Positions 1-11,785 of a DNA stretch of 64,000 nucleotides are shown here, in pieces (the first letter of the stretch is position 1; each line of letters begins with the position of its first letter). A program made the position numbers and the translations under genes. Source of the DNA: Impatiens glandulifera (Eukaryota; Streptophyta; Magnoliopsida; Ericales; Balsaminaceae). A model generated the notes under the pieces. It was not told the DNA's origin and ran no database searches. It saw only the letters and a program-made list of their open reading frames with translations. The stretch spans positions 12,407,889 through 12,471,888 of the forward strand of contig NC_061864.1 in the NCBI RefSeq assembly GCF_907164915.1. The letters are read 5' to 3'.

Positions 1-504
1 CTTTGAGCTTCCATAGTTGATAGTTCCATTATAACCCTAACAAAATTTAAATAAAACACACATAATATATTGGTTATTTTGTTGTTCTTTGAGGACTATT
101 AATGGAATTCGGACATAGTCACACACTCACACTCACACTGTCACAACTCACACATAAACTGTTCTTGATTCATACGATAAACTGATTAAAAAATTAAATG
201 CAGAGAAAGGGGTAAAGAACGAACCAAACCGAGAGCAAGCTGATGGAAGAAGATGACCGGAGGCCGAAGCGAAGAAGACCACTAAAAATCTGGAATCGAA
301 CCAACAAGATGGAGGGTTATGGCAGCGTCAATCGCACAACACAAGCAACAAATTGAGGTTTTGTGAGCTTTCGGTCTTTCTCCCTTTTCAGTTTTCAATT
401 GATAAAATTTGCTCCGTTTATTCACTTAATTTGTCCCGTTTTTTTTAAATTTAGGTGTGGCTGGAGCCCACCTTAGCCCAAGAGTGGCTCCGCCCCTTCT
501 TGGA
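1..504. other. Intergenic, with a hAT-like terminus at about 454-499
   Basis: No gene is supported here. CA-rich simple sequence lies near 120-150. At about 454-499 the minus strand reads as a GGGGCGGAGCCAC-type end followed by a stretch rich in GGGC and GGCTCC, which resembles terminal repeats of plant hAT elements. If so, the element body would run leftward, perhaps out of the window. A 38-codon ORF starts at 243 but has no recognisable domain. Confidence 0.35.
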
Positions 505-1005
505 AGATTTCATCTCTCTCGTTGTCTTTGTCTCTCTAGTTGCTCATAATTATTGTTGAATCGACTCATCAATCGAAGCTTGTCTCGTCGTTTTTCAAAC
601 CTCGTCTTGATTATTCTGGTAAGTATGAGCTTTTTCGTCAAACTTTATTATTTTCATGTTCGTCATAATTGTATATAACCTCTTCACGGTCTTATAAAAC
701 ATCGTCACGATTTTTCATTTCTTCACGACTTATTCTAACATACTATTGTTCCTTTAAAGATTTCATCTCTCGACTCCGTCTCTAACTTCTCATCATCACT
801 GTTGCCTTGACTCATCCATCAAAGTTCGTATCGTCGTTCCTTCAAACATCGTCTTGATTATTCAGGTGAGTTTGAGTTTTTTTGTCAAACCTTGTATTGT
901 CATGTCTGTCGCGATCTTATATAACCTCATCACGATCTTATATAACTTCATCACCATTTTTTATTTCTTCACGACTTATTCTAACATACTCTTGTTCCTT
1001 TTTGA
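505..1005. repeat. Two-copy tandem duplication, period about 252 bp
   Basis: Two diverged copies lie head to tail, about 505-757 and 758-1005. Both begin with ATTTCATCTCTC, both contain TCGTCTTGATTATTC followed by a GTAAGT- or GTGAGT-like site, and both end with TTCACGACTTATTCTAACATA and a TTGTTCCTTT box. The array directly precedes the DUF1985 pseudogene, so it may be leader or subterminal sequence of the same mobile element. Confidence 0.75.
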
Positions 1006-1105
1006 AGTTGACGTCAACCAAAACCATTATTTCCATGGCTGAACAATTTTTAATAGGGTTTCATAGAAATTCAATCCGAAAAAAATTGTCCAGAAGTTTG
1101 TTGCA

Positions 1106-2320
1106 ATGAATCTTATGAATAGGGATCTGGAAACCCAATTCCAATATTTATTTAGAGTCCCGTACGTACTGTTCTCAGAACAATATCTATCAAATGCTTC
1201 TCAAGAAAATCAACTCAAACTCGAAGGAGATGAAGTTCCTGGTGATGGAGAGGAGGTGTGCTTTGGCATGAAGGAGTATGTCATGATGACAGACCTCAAC
1301 TTTGACAAATTTTCTATGGTGGAAAATATTGGCAAAGAAGATGAAGAAGTTAAATATTTTAACAGTAATATGACTGTTAGAATTGCAGACCTTGAGTCAA
1401 ATTTTCTTTCATGCTTTCATAAGGAAGATGCATGGAAGATGGGGTTAGTATGCCTGGTTTGCTAGTATCTTTCGCCCTTGACTCAAGGAGGATTGTAAAT
1501 ATTAAAACCGTCTAAATGGTGGAGGACATTGACATTTTCCTCCAATTTTCATGGGGAATGTGTCATTTAGAGCAATCCTGAAGGTTTTTAACAAGGACAT
1601 GAAACACCAACAGTCTATATATTTGGCCAAGAAGTAAACCTTGGAGAGGAAGAAGAAGGGGACAAGAGAGACTTTGGGTTCACACTAGCATTTCAAGTGT
1701 GGACCTATGAGGTGATGAAAACATTTGTGCCTAAATTTTCCAATAGGACGAAGTGTATGAACATTTCTGTCCAATGATATTACTTTACAAATCCAGCAAG
1801 AAGAACACTGTCCAGGATCTAATCACTGCCCTGAAGGGCAAGACTGCCACTAAGATGAAAGAGTCTGAAGAGGAGAAGATCTTGTACGATGGGGTAGACT
1901 TTGAAGAAATAGGAGACAATATTTTTTATGAACCTTTGAAGTAGATAGGAGGAAGAGAAAACATGAGAAAAAATGAAGATGTAGTTTCTTCCAAACCTGA
2001 CAAAAAGAAACTACTTACTCCCTTAGCCCTAACACCTCTCATTCTCTCCCCATTGCGAATCTATCAAATGACTAAAACAACACATGTCCATCATTCAGTG
2101 ACTCCAACATCTGGTTGGAGAGCTTCATCAATAGCACCCCAAACTAATTCCTATTATGTTGTTGTTGAATATAAATTGGATGAACTGACAGAGGATGTAA
2201 AAGAAATAAAAACTGAAATAAATATAATAAAAGTGAATCAATTTCAGATGTATTCTCTTCCTCCCATCTACTTAAAATTATTCATCAAAAATATTGTCTC
2301 CCATTTCACTTTACAATAAG
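1106..2320 (+). pseudogene. DUF1985 (transposon-type) protein fragment, degenerate
   Basis: I recognise a decayed DUF1985 domain. This plant domain usually sits in large ORFs of Mutator-like or other mobile elements, often with a C-terminal Ulp1-type cysteine protease. The 5' part (1106-1465) reads VCFGMKEYVMMTDLNFDKF, matching the family pattern FG-x-REF-x-x-TGLN. After stops and frame changes, about 1681-1750 reads LAFQVWTYEVMKTFVPKF, matching the later 'AFEVWAYE' motif. A further open stretch (1963-2319) has a Lys/Glu-rich, coiled-coil-like tail. No Ulp1 protease segment is visible downstream. The frame breaks between 1465 and 1753 show it is not a working gene. Identification rests on motif recall. 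Confidence 0.6.
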
Positions 2321-3477
2321 CGTCAAGTGAATCTTTTAAAGTTATGTCTTTTTGGAATCTCGTCTTCAACCATCTTGTGAAGATAAAAAATTTGTTTGGT
2401 TTAGCTAATCTTGGGAACCTATCGTCGGTGGTAGGTTGATCCATGAGAGCTACTTGGTATTCAAAGAAAGTTGTCTCAATGATCTTTACAATGGTAATAC
2501 ATTTGCACCAAATGGTTGAGTAGATCAAAATATATGAATTTATGAAGTTACCCCTAACTTCAATTTACTCCAGGATCAAAATAGGTGCACTTACATCAAC
2601 CTTGCGTGGGCATTTAGACCCCTTAAATGTCGAATGATAGTCTGAGATCGATGTCATTCGATTGGGCCATGTCTTAAATTTCCAACGATAAGTATAAATT
2701 CCTTTTTTAGGCCTTGTGGCTCAAGTTATGAATTTTAAACTAAATGTATGTCTGGTTTGATCCTATTCTGTAGACTTTTTTTGTATCGATGATTCCTCAT
2801 TATCAAGAGCTTCAATCCAAAATGGAACTTAAACCAATTTCGTAAAGGTCTCTGCAAGCTTTCCAAAACATTTAAAAATCATTCAAAACTATCGATTATT
2901 TAGACCAGAGTGATTTTTTGAAGTTAGAAGTTCTTCCTATAAATGGGCGATACCAATTCAAGAACACAATTGAGAATTTTCAAATGTGGTTCTCATTGAC
3001 ATCATGATGATGTCATCTTCATGTTTTAAAGAGTCTTGGCGCAGTAGTCTTGCGTTGACTTTCATTGACCAAGCCTCAAATTGCCCAATTTGACTCGAGT
3101 TTCACTCTTTTGGCATTTTGAATACTTTTTACACAAAATTGCTAATATATATACTCAAAATTTATAATTTTTCTAACCGGTTAATCTGAACGTATCAGAT
3201 CTCTCTAATTTAAATTGTATATGAAAAATGGTGTTTGAGTATAAAATACAAGCGTTAAAATAGTTGTTTTATACATTTTTTCAAAGAACAATATTATACT
3301 CAAAATTTAGGATTTTTCAAATTAGTCAATCTGAAGGTATTGGATTATCCAAATTTTGAATATATTAAAATTGGCGCTTGGACCGTTTTTAGAGGGCCAT
3401 TTCAAGCCAGTTTAGAAAAGTAGTTTTGAATTTTAACGTCTATTCTAATTATCAAATATGATCCAGTAGTAAAAAAG
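2321..3477. other. Unrecognised intergenic sequence
   Basis: Mixed-composition sequence with no ORF or RNA gene I can support. The base composition is less AT-rich than most spacers here, which would suit an old retrotransposon body, but no domain or terminus is readable. Confidence 0.4.
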
Positions 3478-3620
3478 GGTAAATGTCAATCATCTCTAGC
3501 GATTGATTATGATATCAATCGGTATTAAGCTAATAATATTGATTGGTATTATAACCAATCGCTAGAGATGGTTGACATTTTACCACGTTTATTAAGTTAT
3601 AGTACTGATTGGTACAACAC
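3478..3620. repeat. Foldback/hairpin element (MITE-like)
   Basis: An imperfect inverted repeat of about 25 bp: GTCAATCATCTCTAGCGATTG near 3485-3505 pairs with CAATCGCTAGAGATGGTTGAC at about 3556-3576, with a loop of about 50 bp. CAATCGGTA and its complement recur inside the loop and again at 3606-3632, giving several small palindromes. This looks like the end or whole of a non-autonomous DNA transposon; the superfamily is not identified. Confidence 0.6.
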
Positions 3621-4689
3621 CAATCGGTATTGTTCAATTAAATGACAAAACTCAAAAGCTCTTCTTTCCCCATTTTCAAAATCCCTTTCTCTGACATGCG
3701 ACAACCGTCGACCCCTACTGCTACGACGATCGTCGTCCCTACTACTGTTGCGACGAAGACTTCATTCACTCTAGCAACTTGGGTTATCCTAAAAGAAGGA
3801 AAATTCATCTCATAAAATTCCTCTAGTATGAGCTCCATTGAGGGTGAGAACTTTCCACTCCAAGGAAATAATGTTTCCTTACTCTTTTATACGCCTCATT
3901 TGTTCCTTTCCGTGAGAAGGATGGGTGTTGGTTGAGCTTGAAGCATTTAGAGCTTCTTCTGCTTTTTATTTAAAAGTTAGCGTCTATTTATAGTTTTAAT
4001 TTGAGTGTAATAGAATAGTATTAATTAAATTAGAATTATAGTTTTACCGAAAATGTTTATATGAACTTTTGATATTGTGATGAAATAAAGTCTTGATTGA
4101 TGTAATTGCGATTTACGGTTTGAATGGTTCTATTATTTAGCTTCTTAGGATGATTGTGTTCATTTGATTTGAGATAAATTTAAATTGAATCAAATATGAT
4201 TTGATTGAATACATTCTGAAAAAAGTAGCTACTTAATTTTGGAATTTTGAGTTGCAATTTGAACTTTCTATTGAATACTTTGAAATTGAATTCAATTCCT
4301 ATCAATATTAGATTTTGTTAGGACTAATTTGAGAGGGATTATTTGATGATTTGGAAAAATATAACTAAGTTGCAAAAATTTGTCGGACAAATTTATTTTA
4401 ATTTTGAGTGTATATATGAGATGTCTACCATCACTGACTAATTTATTTTTAACATTATTAAAATATTAAGAAAAATAAAAGAAATTAGATTACACCACGT
4501 TATCTTTCTACCATTTTTTTTTCAAATTCTATATATATATATATATATATATATTATTAATCTTCTATTTCATTTATAATATATATTTTTTAAAAATGTC
4601 CATGTATATTAAAAATGATGTCTTTTGTATAAATCGTTTTAGCATAACAAAAAAAAACATGACATAAAGAGAAAAGAAAAACGTTACTA
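3621..4689. other. AT-rich intergenic with (AT)n at about 4529-4554
   Basis: No gene is supported. The minus-strand open frame at 3638-3838 has low-complexity composition and no domain. A short (AT)n microsatellite lies at about 4529-4554. Confidence 0.4.
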
Positions 4690-5190
4690 AATTAGTTATC
4701 GAGCTTGTAAGTTCTCGAAAAGAACGATTAACTCTACAATAGACTCTAGTGATTTTCCAGAATAAATCTCAGAAAACATCATAATTATAACATTATGAAT
4801 GATACACATCGGACGACTACAATCAGTGAAAATTCGACGATTTCTCTCCAACTAGATAGTCTACCAAAAAATAATTGGGATGATAACCCAATTATATAGG
4901 CATGCCATATTATCTGCATTAATCCAAATTTCCCAACAATTACCCAAAGACTCGGGCATCATCCAATGATTCTCAGTGATATTCCACAAAAAACTTCAGA
5001 TATTTGTCATCCTTCGATAATAAAAAAGTAAGTGATTTGTCGATTCAACCTCCTCATGACACATACGACAACGAAAAACCATAATACAACATTTTTCATG
5101 CACATATCATCCGTAAGAATTTCACTGTGAATAATTCTCCATCCAAAGAACGAGATCTTAGATGTAATTTTTTACTCAAAAAAATTTCTC
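4690..5190 (-). pseudogene. LINE ORF2 C-terminal zinc-finger (zf-RVT) remnant
   Basis: Translated on the minus strand, about 5100-4690 gives a zf-RVT region, the Cys/His segment that follows reverse transcriptase in plant LINEs. MCHEEVESTNHLLF is followed by a Trp-rich stretch and then LERNRRIFTD, matching the family's C-x-x-C-x(n)-E-x-x-x-HLF and W-x-ERN-x-RIF signatures. Upstream (about 5190-5100) frame-shifted remains of the 'HSEILTDDMC' stretch are seen. Several in-frame stops and frame changes mark it as dead. The reverse transcriptase core is absent, so this is a fragment. Confidence 0.65.
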
Positions 5191-5333
5191 CTAACAAAAA
5201 TTATATGAAATTATATTAGCGAATAACTTGTAACAATGCCTCAAAAAGAAACTATCAATGTCTTGTCAACGTATAACGTATTATTCAAATGGTGACACTC
5301 AAATGGGCTTAAGCCCACCCTAGAATTTTCTTT

Positions 5334-5411
<78 letters not shown>

Positions 5412-6826
5412 TGAACTTGAGAGAGATGTTTTCTTATTTGAGTATGATTTGAGGGAAAGACATTATAATATATTAGAGCTTGTTTCATTTTTGTTTTATA
5501 TTGGTTATGGATATAATTTATATTTGATTTAATTTTTTTAAAATTATGTTTGTAAGCTTTATTAATTATTCTATTCCATACAAATATATGGAAGATAGAA
5601 ATAAGAGAAAATATATTAAATAAAATATATTTTTTATTTCATAAATAATAAAAATAATGAGATAAATGAAGTGAAATGTGAGAAAATAACAAGTTTTGAG
5701 TAAAACTTTCAAATAAAAAAACCTAATATCAAACCTTTGTTAGAGTTTGTTTGATTATTATTATTTTTATTTTTGTATGATACTATATTAATTGAGTGTT
5801 TTTATAATTTATAAGTATTTTTTATTTCTCAAATTATGTTTATTTATTTTATGTATAAAATATTTTTTAATAATAAATAATTATTCTTTAAAATAATTAA
5901 CATTAATATATTACTAAGACATATTACAACATTTTAATAATAATAATAATAATAATATTTTTCTAACAACTAATATGATATATCTTTTTAAATTATATTT
6001 TAGTGCATATATATTATATATGTTTTTCTCTTGATTTTCTTTTCAAATAATTTTTAAAAAATAAATAAATAACTTTTTAAGTTCACCTTGCGTACTACCA
6101 AAAATAAAATTTATAATGGTACGAACTCTCTATTAATCTTTTTCTATATCTACTTCGACTAATGAAACCACTAGATTGAGAACAAACATGTTCTTAATTG
6201 TGGCATTTTACATGAACAAACATGTTCTTAATTGTGGCATTTTACATAAAGCAATGGAAACAAGCTTATGATATCGTAATTAAACTTTTGACACTACACC
6301 AATTGTCGCTAAAAAACTAATCGAATAATCATTCCCCACAATGAATCAAGATTGCTCGTGAATTTTTTTCCACATAGAATAAATTCCCTCCAAACCCCGA
6401 TGTATAATTAAACATTTTTGTGAACCAACCAGACCAATTGTAACCATACTTACATTTAATCATCGATGTCCAAAAACTATAGAAGAGCTTTATTAAAATA
6501 AATAAGATATCGAATATTCAAACCTTTTTATTAATTACCTTATTCCAACTAACTAAATGACAAAAGCGTTTATTATATATTTTTATTTTTTATTTTTAAT
6601 ATAGACAAACTCTTATATTCTCATTAATATTTGTAATTTTTATTTATTTATTTATTAACTTTTTTATCATTTTTTATATAATTTAAAATACATTTATTAA
6701 ATTTAATTAACAAATTTTATTAACTAATAAAAATATATTAATATATGTGAAATTTTAAAAATTATTTAATATATATTTTTTTTTAATTTCAAATAGTCTA
6801 TCTCAATTTTTATCAGCATTCAACCC

Positions 6827-6898
<72 letters not shown>

Positions 6899-8396
6899 AA
6901 TTTTTATTAAAAAAAATAGATATATATTATAAACTCATTTTAATAATAAAAAAAAAAAAATATGACCAAGTATTTAAAAAAAAGTGGTATGAAAAAAATA
7001 TTAATATAGACGCTATATAAATGCTTATTTAAATTTATTAACGTTTACAAATATTATAAGTTGAAAGGTTCAATATATCAATTTTAATAAATGATACGTT
7101 TAAATACGTTTTTTTAATATGTGAATTAAAACCGTGAGAGTAATTAAAAATAATAATTTTTAATAATAAATATATATAATTTTTTATGATAGAATATTAA
7201 AATATTATCATAAAATAACTATTGTATAAACTCTTTATTTTTAAATTATAATTGCTTTTATTGTAACTATATTATAATATTAATGAATGACAAATTAAAG
7301 AGGCAAGTAATTTAGATTTTATATAAATTATTTTTATACTTATTAATATTCTTATAAATTATTTGATTTTTTATCAAATGAGAATAAAAACTATATTAAC
7401 ACAAAGTTGAAAAATGATTCAACCTATTAGGTAGAGTTGTGGATTTAGGTGGTGATTAGATTGTGTTAGATCTTTAATATTGTCTGTGTCCAAATGTAGT
7501 CTATTTTAATGAAGGTGGTGTGTACCTTTGTTCACTCACAATATAATACCACATCGAGCTCATTTCGTGCTCCACTAATTCATACTCATATCTTTGCGGT
7601 GCAAATATTTTATTTGAAATTATTTAAATAAGATAAATGAGAAAATTCTTCTAATTACTAAATTAAACTTTATACAAAATGTTATTTTTAATAAAAATAA
7701 TAATGTTTATGATAAAACTATATAATGATATGAATAAAATATTTTTTTTTTTTTACAAAATCTAGTAACTTTTAAGAAAAATGTTTGTAATATATGTATG
7801 GGTTATAAATTATTAACTTCTTAAAAAATAAAATCTAGTGCTAGTATCATTGAAATCACTAACAATTTATTTGTTTTATAAATTCATTGTTATGATCTGT
7901 CTCTTAATAGTTAAATAAATATTTGGTTTTATAATATACATATCCAACCATGCATACTAAGAATATCAGACAATAAAGCTAACATCATAATAATCCAATT
8001 TCAGTTAAGATATTTAATTCAGAATCAAATTTAAGACCTTCCTAACTAGATTTATAACCAATGATAAAACAAACAAATCATTAACAATAAAAAAAAACAA
8101 GTATTTTTAACCTAGTTTTAAAAAAACATAAGATAAAATAAAATTAAGGAAACAATAGATCAAATCCAGTGATTCATTCAACCATTAGAGAAAATCTGAA
8201 ACATATCCTAATAAGTAAGAACCAAAGACAACCAACCACATTAGAATCTAGAAATCAATCCCCACAAACACACAAACAAAGAAACTAAAATCATTCTGGG
8301 TAACATAACTTTAAAATCCTTTTCTACCACTACTATGTCAGCCAGATAGATAGAAAAAAAAACTCCAAATTACCCATTTAGTAGTAAACCCTCCTC
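5191..8396. repeat. AT-rich intergenic with long (AT)n tracts
   Basis: No gene is seen. Two long pure (AT)n microsatellites occur, about 5339-5409 and 6835-6892. A perfect 34-bp tandem duplication (unit beginning AACAAACATGTTCTTAATTG) lies at about 6181-6248. The segment 5305-5325 (GGGCTTAAGCCCACC) resembles a transposon end. The final 200 bp or so are probably the 3' region of the H2A.Z gene. Confidence 0.5.
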
Positions 8397-8902
8397 TTAT
8401 TCTTTAGTGGTCTTATTGATGAGAGACTTGTGAATGTGAGGAATGACTCCACCTCCAGCAATGGTTCCCTTAATCAGAGTATCCAGTTCTTCATCTCCTC
8501 TTATGGCAAGTTGCAGATGCCTTGGAGTTATTCTCTTCACCTTCAGATCTTTGCTTGCATTTCCAGCAAGTTCAAGCACTTCAGCAGTCAGATACTCAAG
8601 AATGGCTGCAGAATACACAGCAGCAGTTGCACCAACACGACCATGAGCAGATGTTCTTGTCTTCAGCTGCCTGTGAATCCTCCCCACAGGAAACTGTCAC
8701 ACACCATTTCCAAACAACAGGTCAAAGAATGTACTTTTGATCTACCAAGTTCAAAATATGAAAATTTACATAATTATACCTGAAGACCAGCCCTTGCTGA
8801 ACGGGAAATCGGCTGCTTTTTCTTGTCCTTATCTTTACTAGCTGCTGCAGCAGCTGCTGTTGTTTTTGATGCCAAAAGCCCCTTTCCTCCCTTCCCAGCC
8901 AT
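8397..8902 (-). CDS. H2A.Z: Histone H2A.Z variant (HTA8/9/11 class)
   Basis: Two coding exons, 8902-8780 and 8693-8397, separated by an 86-bp GT-AG intron, encode 139 residues. H2A.Z replaces H2A in nucleosomes, notably at +1 positions, and is deposited by SWR1. The N-terminus [13 protein letters not shown] is Ala/Lys-rich. The histone fold starts at [15 protein letters not shown]. Diagnostic H2A.Z features are the acidic patch [12 protein letters not shown] and the docking stretch [16 protein letters not shown], with no SQEF tail (so not H2A.X). PISRSARAG and [11 protein letters not shown] look closest to Arabidopsis HTA8 from memory. A 5'-UTR intron is likely: donor at about 9239 (CAG|GTTTTC on the minus strand) and acceptor at about 8912, putting the first exon at about 9240-9300. 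Confidence 0.96.
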
Positions 8903-9239
8903 TGTTTTGTTCTTAACAACAAATATGAACAGAGTTTTTTCAAAATAAAATACATGCATGCTTTAACCTACCCATCAAAGAACTATATAACCTAGAATCA
9001 ACCATCTTCATCTTCATCTAAATCAAGATCAACATAACAGTAGACAATCCAAAACCCTAAAATCTAAGATGGGTTTGCTTGCCACTAAAAAACAGGACAT
9101 GAAAATGTGTTTCCGCCCTAACCTAATTAAGATAATAAATTAAAAGTAAACAAAGAAAGATATGATACAGATTTAAGCAATTCTAATTAGAAATAAAGCA
9201 GTATTCTTAAATCTAAGCAAATACAGAAAGGGGGAAAAC

Positions 9240-9410
9240 CTGAAAAAAGCCTCCCGAGAGTATTGAAGAAGACGAAGCCCGAATCGAGAGGGTAGAGAGA
9301 GAATATGGATCAAGTTAATGAATGAGAAAGGAAGCGTCTCTGACTGGTTTGATTCTTAAAAGGGTAAAAAATCATTCAATTTTTTCGTAACGCTTGGCGG
9401 GTTTTGTTTT
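9240..9410 (-). promoter_or_regulatory. H2A.Z leader exon and promoter-proximal region
   Basis: The leader exon, rich in GAGA/GAAG on the plus strand (CTCT on the gene strand), is inferred at about 9240-9300 from the donor-like CAG|GTTTTC. At 9393-9401 the plus strand reads CTTGGCGGG, close to an E2F core (WTTSSCSS with the first base off), which would fit S-phase expression of a histone. No convincing TATA box was found. This is inference from position and motif only. Confidence 0.35.
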
Positions 9411-10777
9411 CGGTGGGAATATAAAAACCTTAATTTTGGTTCAAATATTTGGGTACATGACCAAACTACCCTTTCTTTTGCTATTAATGTCAGTAATAAC
9501 CTCTCGGGAATTTAGACTTTGACTCTATCCTACCCTAATTTTCTTTTTCTGTACCTATACGTATTAATAAAATAAAATATTATTAATTCATCTTTAAATC
9601 AAACTTTTAATAATGATGAAAATATCTTTTTTAGTCAATTTTATTTCCATTTTAATTATTTTACAGGTTTTCAAATTTTTTATTTTACTTGATATAAACA
9701 TGTATAAAAAAATATGTATGTAAATATAATTTTTTAATTTAAAGAAAATTATTTAATTTAATTGTGTATAACTTATATGGTTAAGATTGATTTAAGAATT
9801 GTGCTTGCACATTTTGTGTGGGCATTGTGTCGTGCTATTGTTGTAGGTATTAATCATGTTTATAATTTTTATTAGGATGAATCAATTCTTTTCTTTTTGT
9901 ATTAGATGTAGACACAATTATTTTTTTTAATGGATTATATAATATGTTTGATTTTGATTTTAATTAACTCCAAATGATTGTATCAACTTTACTTATATCA
10001 ATCTTGTTTAATTTTGGCTTTCTTTTATAATTTTTAGAATTTTGTCTTAAAAATATTGTTGATAAAAAAAATATGTTATTTAAATTTTATTTGGTTTAAT
10101 TATTCAAACATTTGTTTATATTTTAATTAATAATAACAGCAAAATAATAGAAAATTAATTTATAAAAAAATGTTTATAATAGTTTTAAATGTTACAGAAA
10201 AATTTTGAATTGGTCACATTTTTTTTCTTATTCTTGTGTAACGGTCAAAATTATTTTAGTTTATATATTTTGAATTCTTTAATTTTAAATTATTAGAATT
10301 AATCAACCGTCAAAACAATCTTACGTTGGAACTGGGTCCGGTCATTAAACACCTTTACTGACATAGGTAGATTAAATACCTTTATTGACATGCGTGTTTA
10401 CTAGAAAAAAATTAATATTTTAAAATAAAATATTAAAACAAATAAATAATATAAAAAAATTAAAAAAAATAATAATAATAATTTTGGACACTAACCTAGT
10501 AGTTGTTAACGGGTTGATCTATTTACGAAACTTAAAAGGGTTAAATTATAATTAAAATGAAATTTAAAATGGTTAAATTAAATAAAAATTGTTTATATAA
10601 GTTTTATACTTGTGACATATTCATAATAAATTGTTATTTTTAAAAATCTTTTTTTTTCTTTTAGGATTAAATGTCTTTATTGACCTTCTATGTTTTTAAT
10701 TATGGATATTAAATATTCATCTTTATTTCTTGTATTAATAATTTAATACCAGTGTATATGAATATAAGTAGTCATAA
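9411..10777. other. AT-rich intergenic, nothing recognised
   Basis: Very AT-rich with poly-A and poly-T runs. No ORF, RNA gene or clear repeat boundary is supported. Confidence 0.4.
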
Positions 10778-11035
10778 GGGGTTAAACCCGCAAAAATTTG
10801 TCGTCTGACGAATTTGAACTAGGACCTCTCAAGAAAACTGAGGATATTCATCTTTTTTTTGTCGCTATGTTAAAAGATATGATAAAAAATGTGGTCATAA
10901 AAAGTTAAGCACACATAACTCAAACACATTTAACCATTTAACTAAACGCATAACTTACCGTACGACGGACTCGAACTCAAAATCTCTCAAGAAAGTTATG
11001 AATATTCACGACTCTTGTTGTCACTATGTTAAATG
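10778..11035 (-). repeat. Two decayed tRNA-derived SINE-like pieces
   Basis: Two related segments (about 10778-10882 and 10900-11035) contain the same ordered blocks as the better-preserved copy at 11660-11785: a TTAAA(C/A)ATAGYGACAA box-A-like block and a degenerate GAGTTCGAGTC or AGTTCAAATT box-B-like block on the minus strand. Sequence decay is high, so assignment rests on the shared layout. Confidence 0.4.
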
Positions 11036-11639
11036 ACTTATACAAAATTTATAAATTAAACTAATGTGGTAGACAATAAAATTTGACTCCCCCAATATAT
11101 ATATAAAAATTAAATAAATCGCAAGTTATTAAAATAATTGTAAAAATTTTATATACTCGTTGAGAGATAAAAAAAAATTATTTCAGAAATAAGTTATATT
11201 CATTAAATATCAAATAATTAATTTTAGGATTTAAAATAAAAATAAATAATTATTTTAAAAAAATTATATTCATACTTCCAAGATAATTAAGATAAGGACC
11301 CAAAAATATTAATTTTTAATAAATATTATAAAATTCAAAATAATTAATTTAAATTTTGAATCATAAATAAAATAATTATTATTTAGGGAATAATGATGTA
11401 TTTATAATACCAAAATAATTATCTAATATTCAAAAATAAAATAAATAATAATTGTGGAAACATTTTCTATTCACTAATTTTAAAATAATTAAAATTTATG
11501 ACTTAAATAAATTAAATAATTATTGAAGAAAAAATTGTAGTAGATTAAGTCCGAAATAATTAAAAGAATACCCTTAAACACAAAAATAATAAATAAATAA
11601 AAATAAAATAATATTCCTATTTTAAAAAAAAATAAAAAA

Positions 11640-11785
11640 AAATGAGACAACGGATTAATGATGTAGACTGCAAACACACTTAATCATTTAACCAAACGCA
11701 GAACATGTCGCCCGACGGGTTCGAACCCAGGAACTTAGGGTTGGTATCCACCTCTTTTTGCCGCTAGACTAGAAGAGGGATTTAA
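11640..11785 (-). repeat. tRNA-derived SINE-like element with Pol III boxes
   Basis: On the minus strand, TAGTCTAGCGG (11771-11761) fits the Pol III box A consensus TRGYNNANNGG, and GGGTTCGAACCC (11728-11717) fits box B, with spacing typical of tRNA genes. No acceptor stem closes around them, so this is a SINE head or tRNA relic rather than a tRNA gene. Related pieces lie at 10778-11035. Confidence 0.55.

Noticed and set aside
3638..3838. Minus-strand ORF of 66 codons
   Set aside because: Low-complexity Val/Glu-rich translation beside a hairpin element; no domain.
8430..8783. Plus-strand ORFs overlapping H2A.Z
   Set aside because: Antisense shadows of the histone coding exons.
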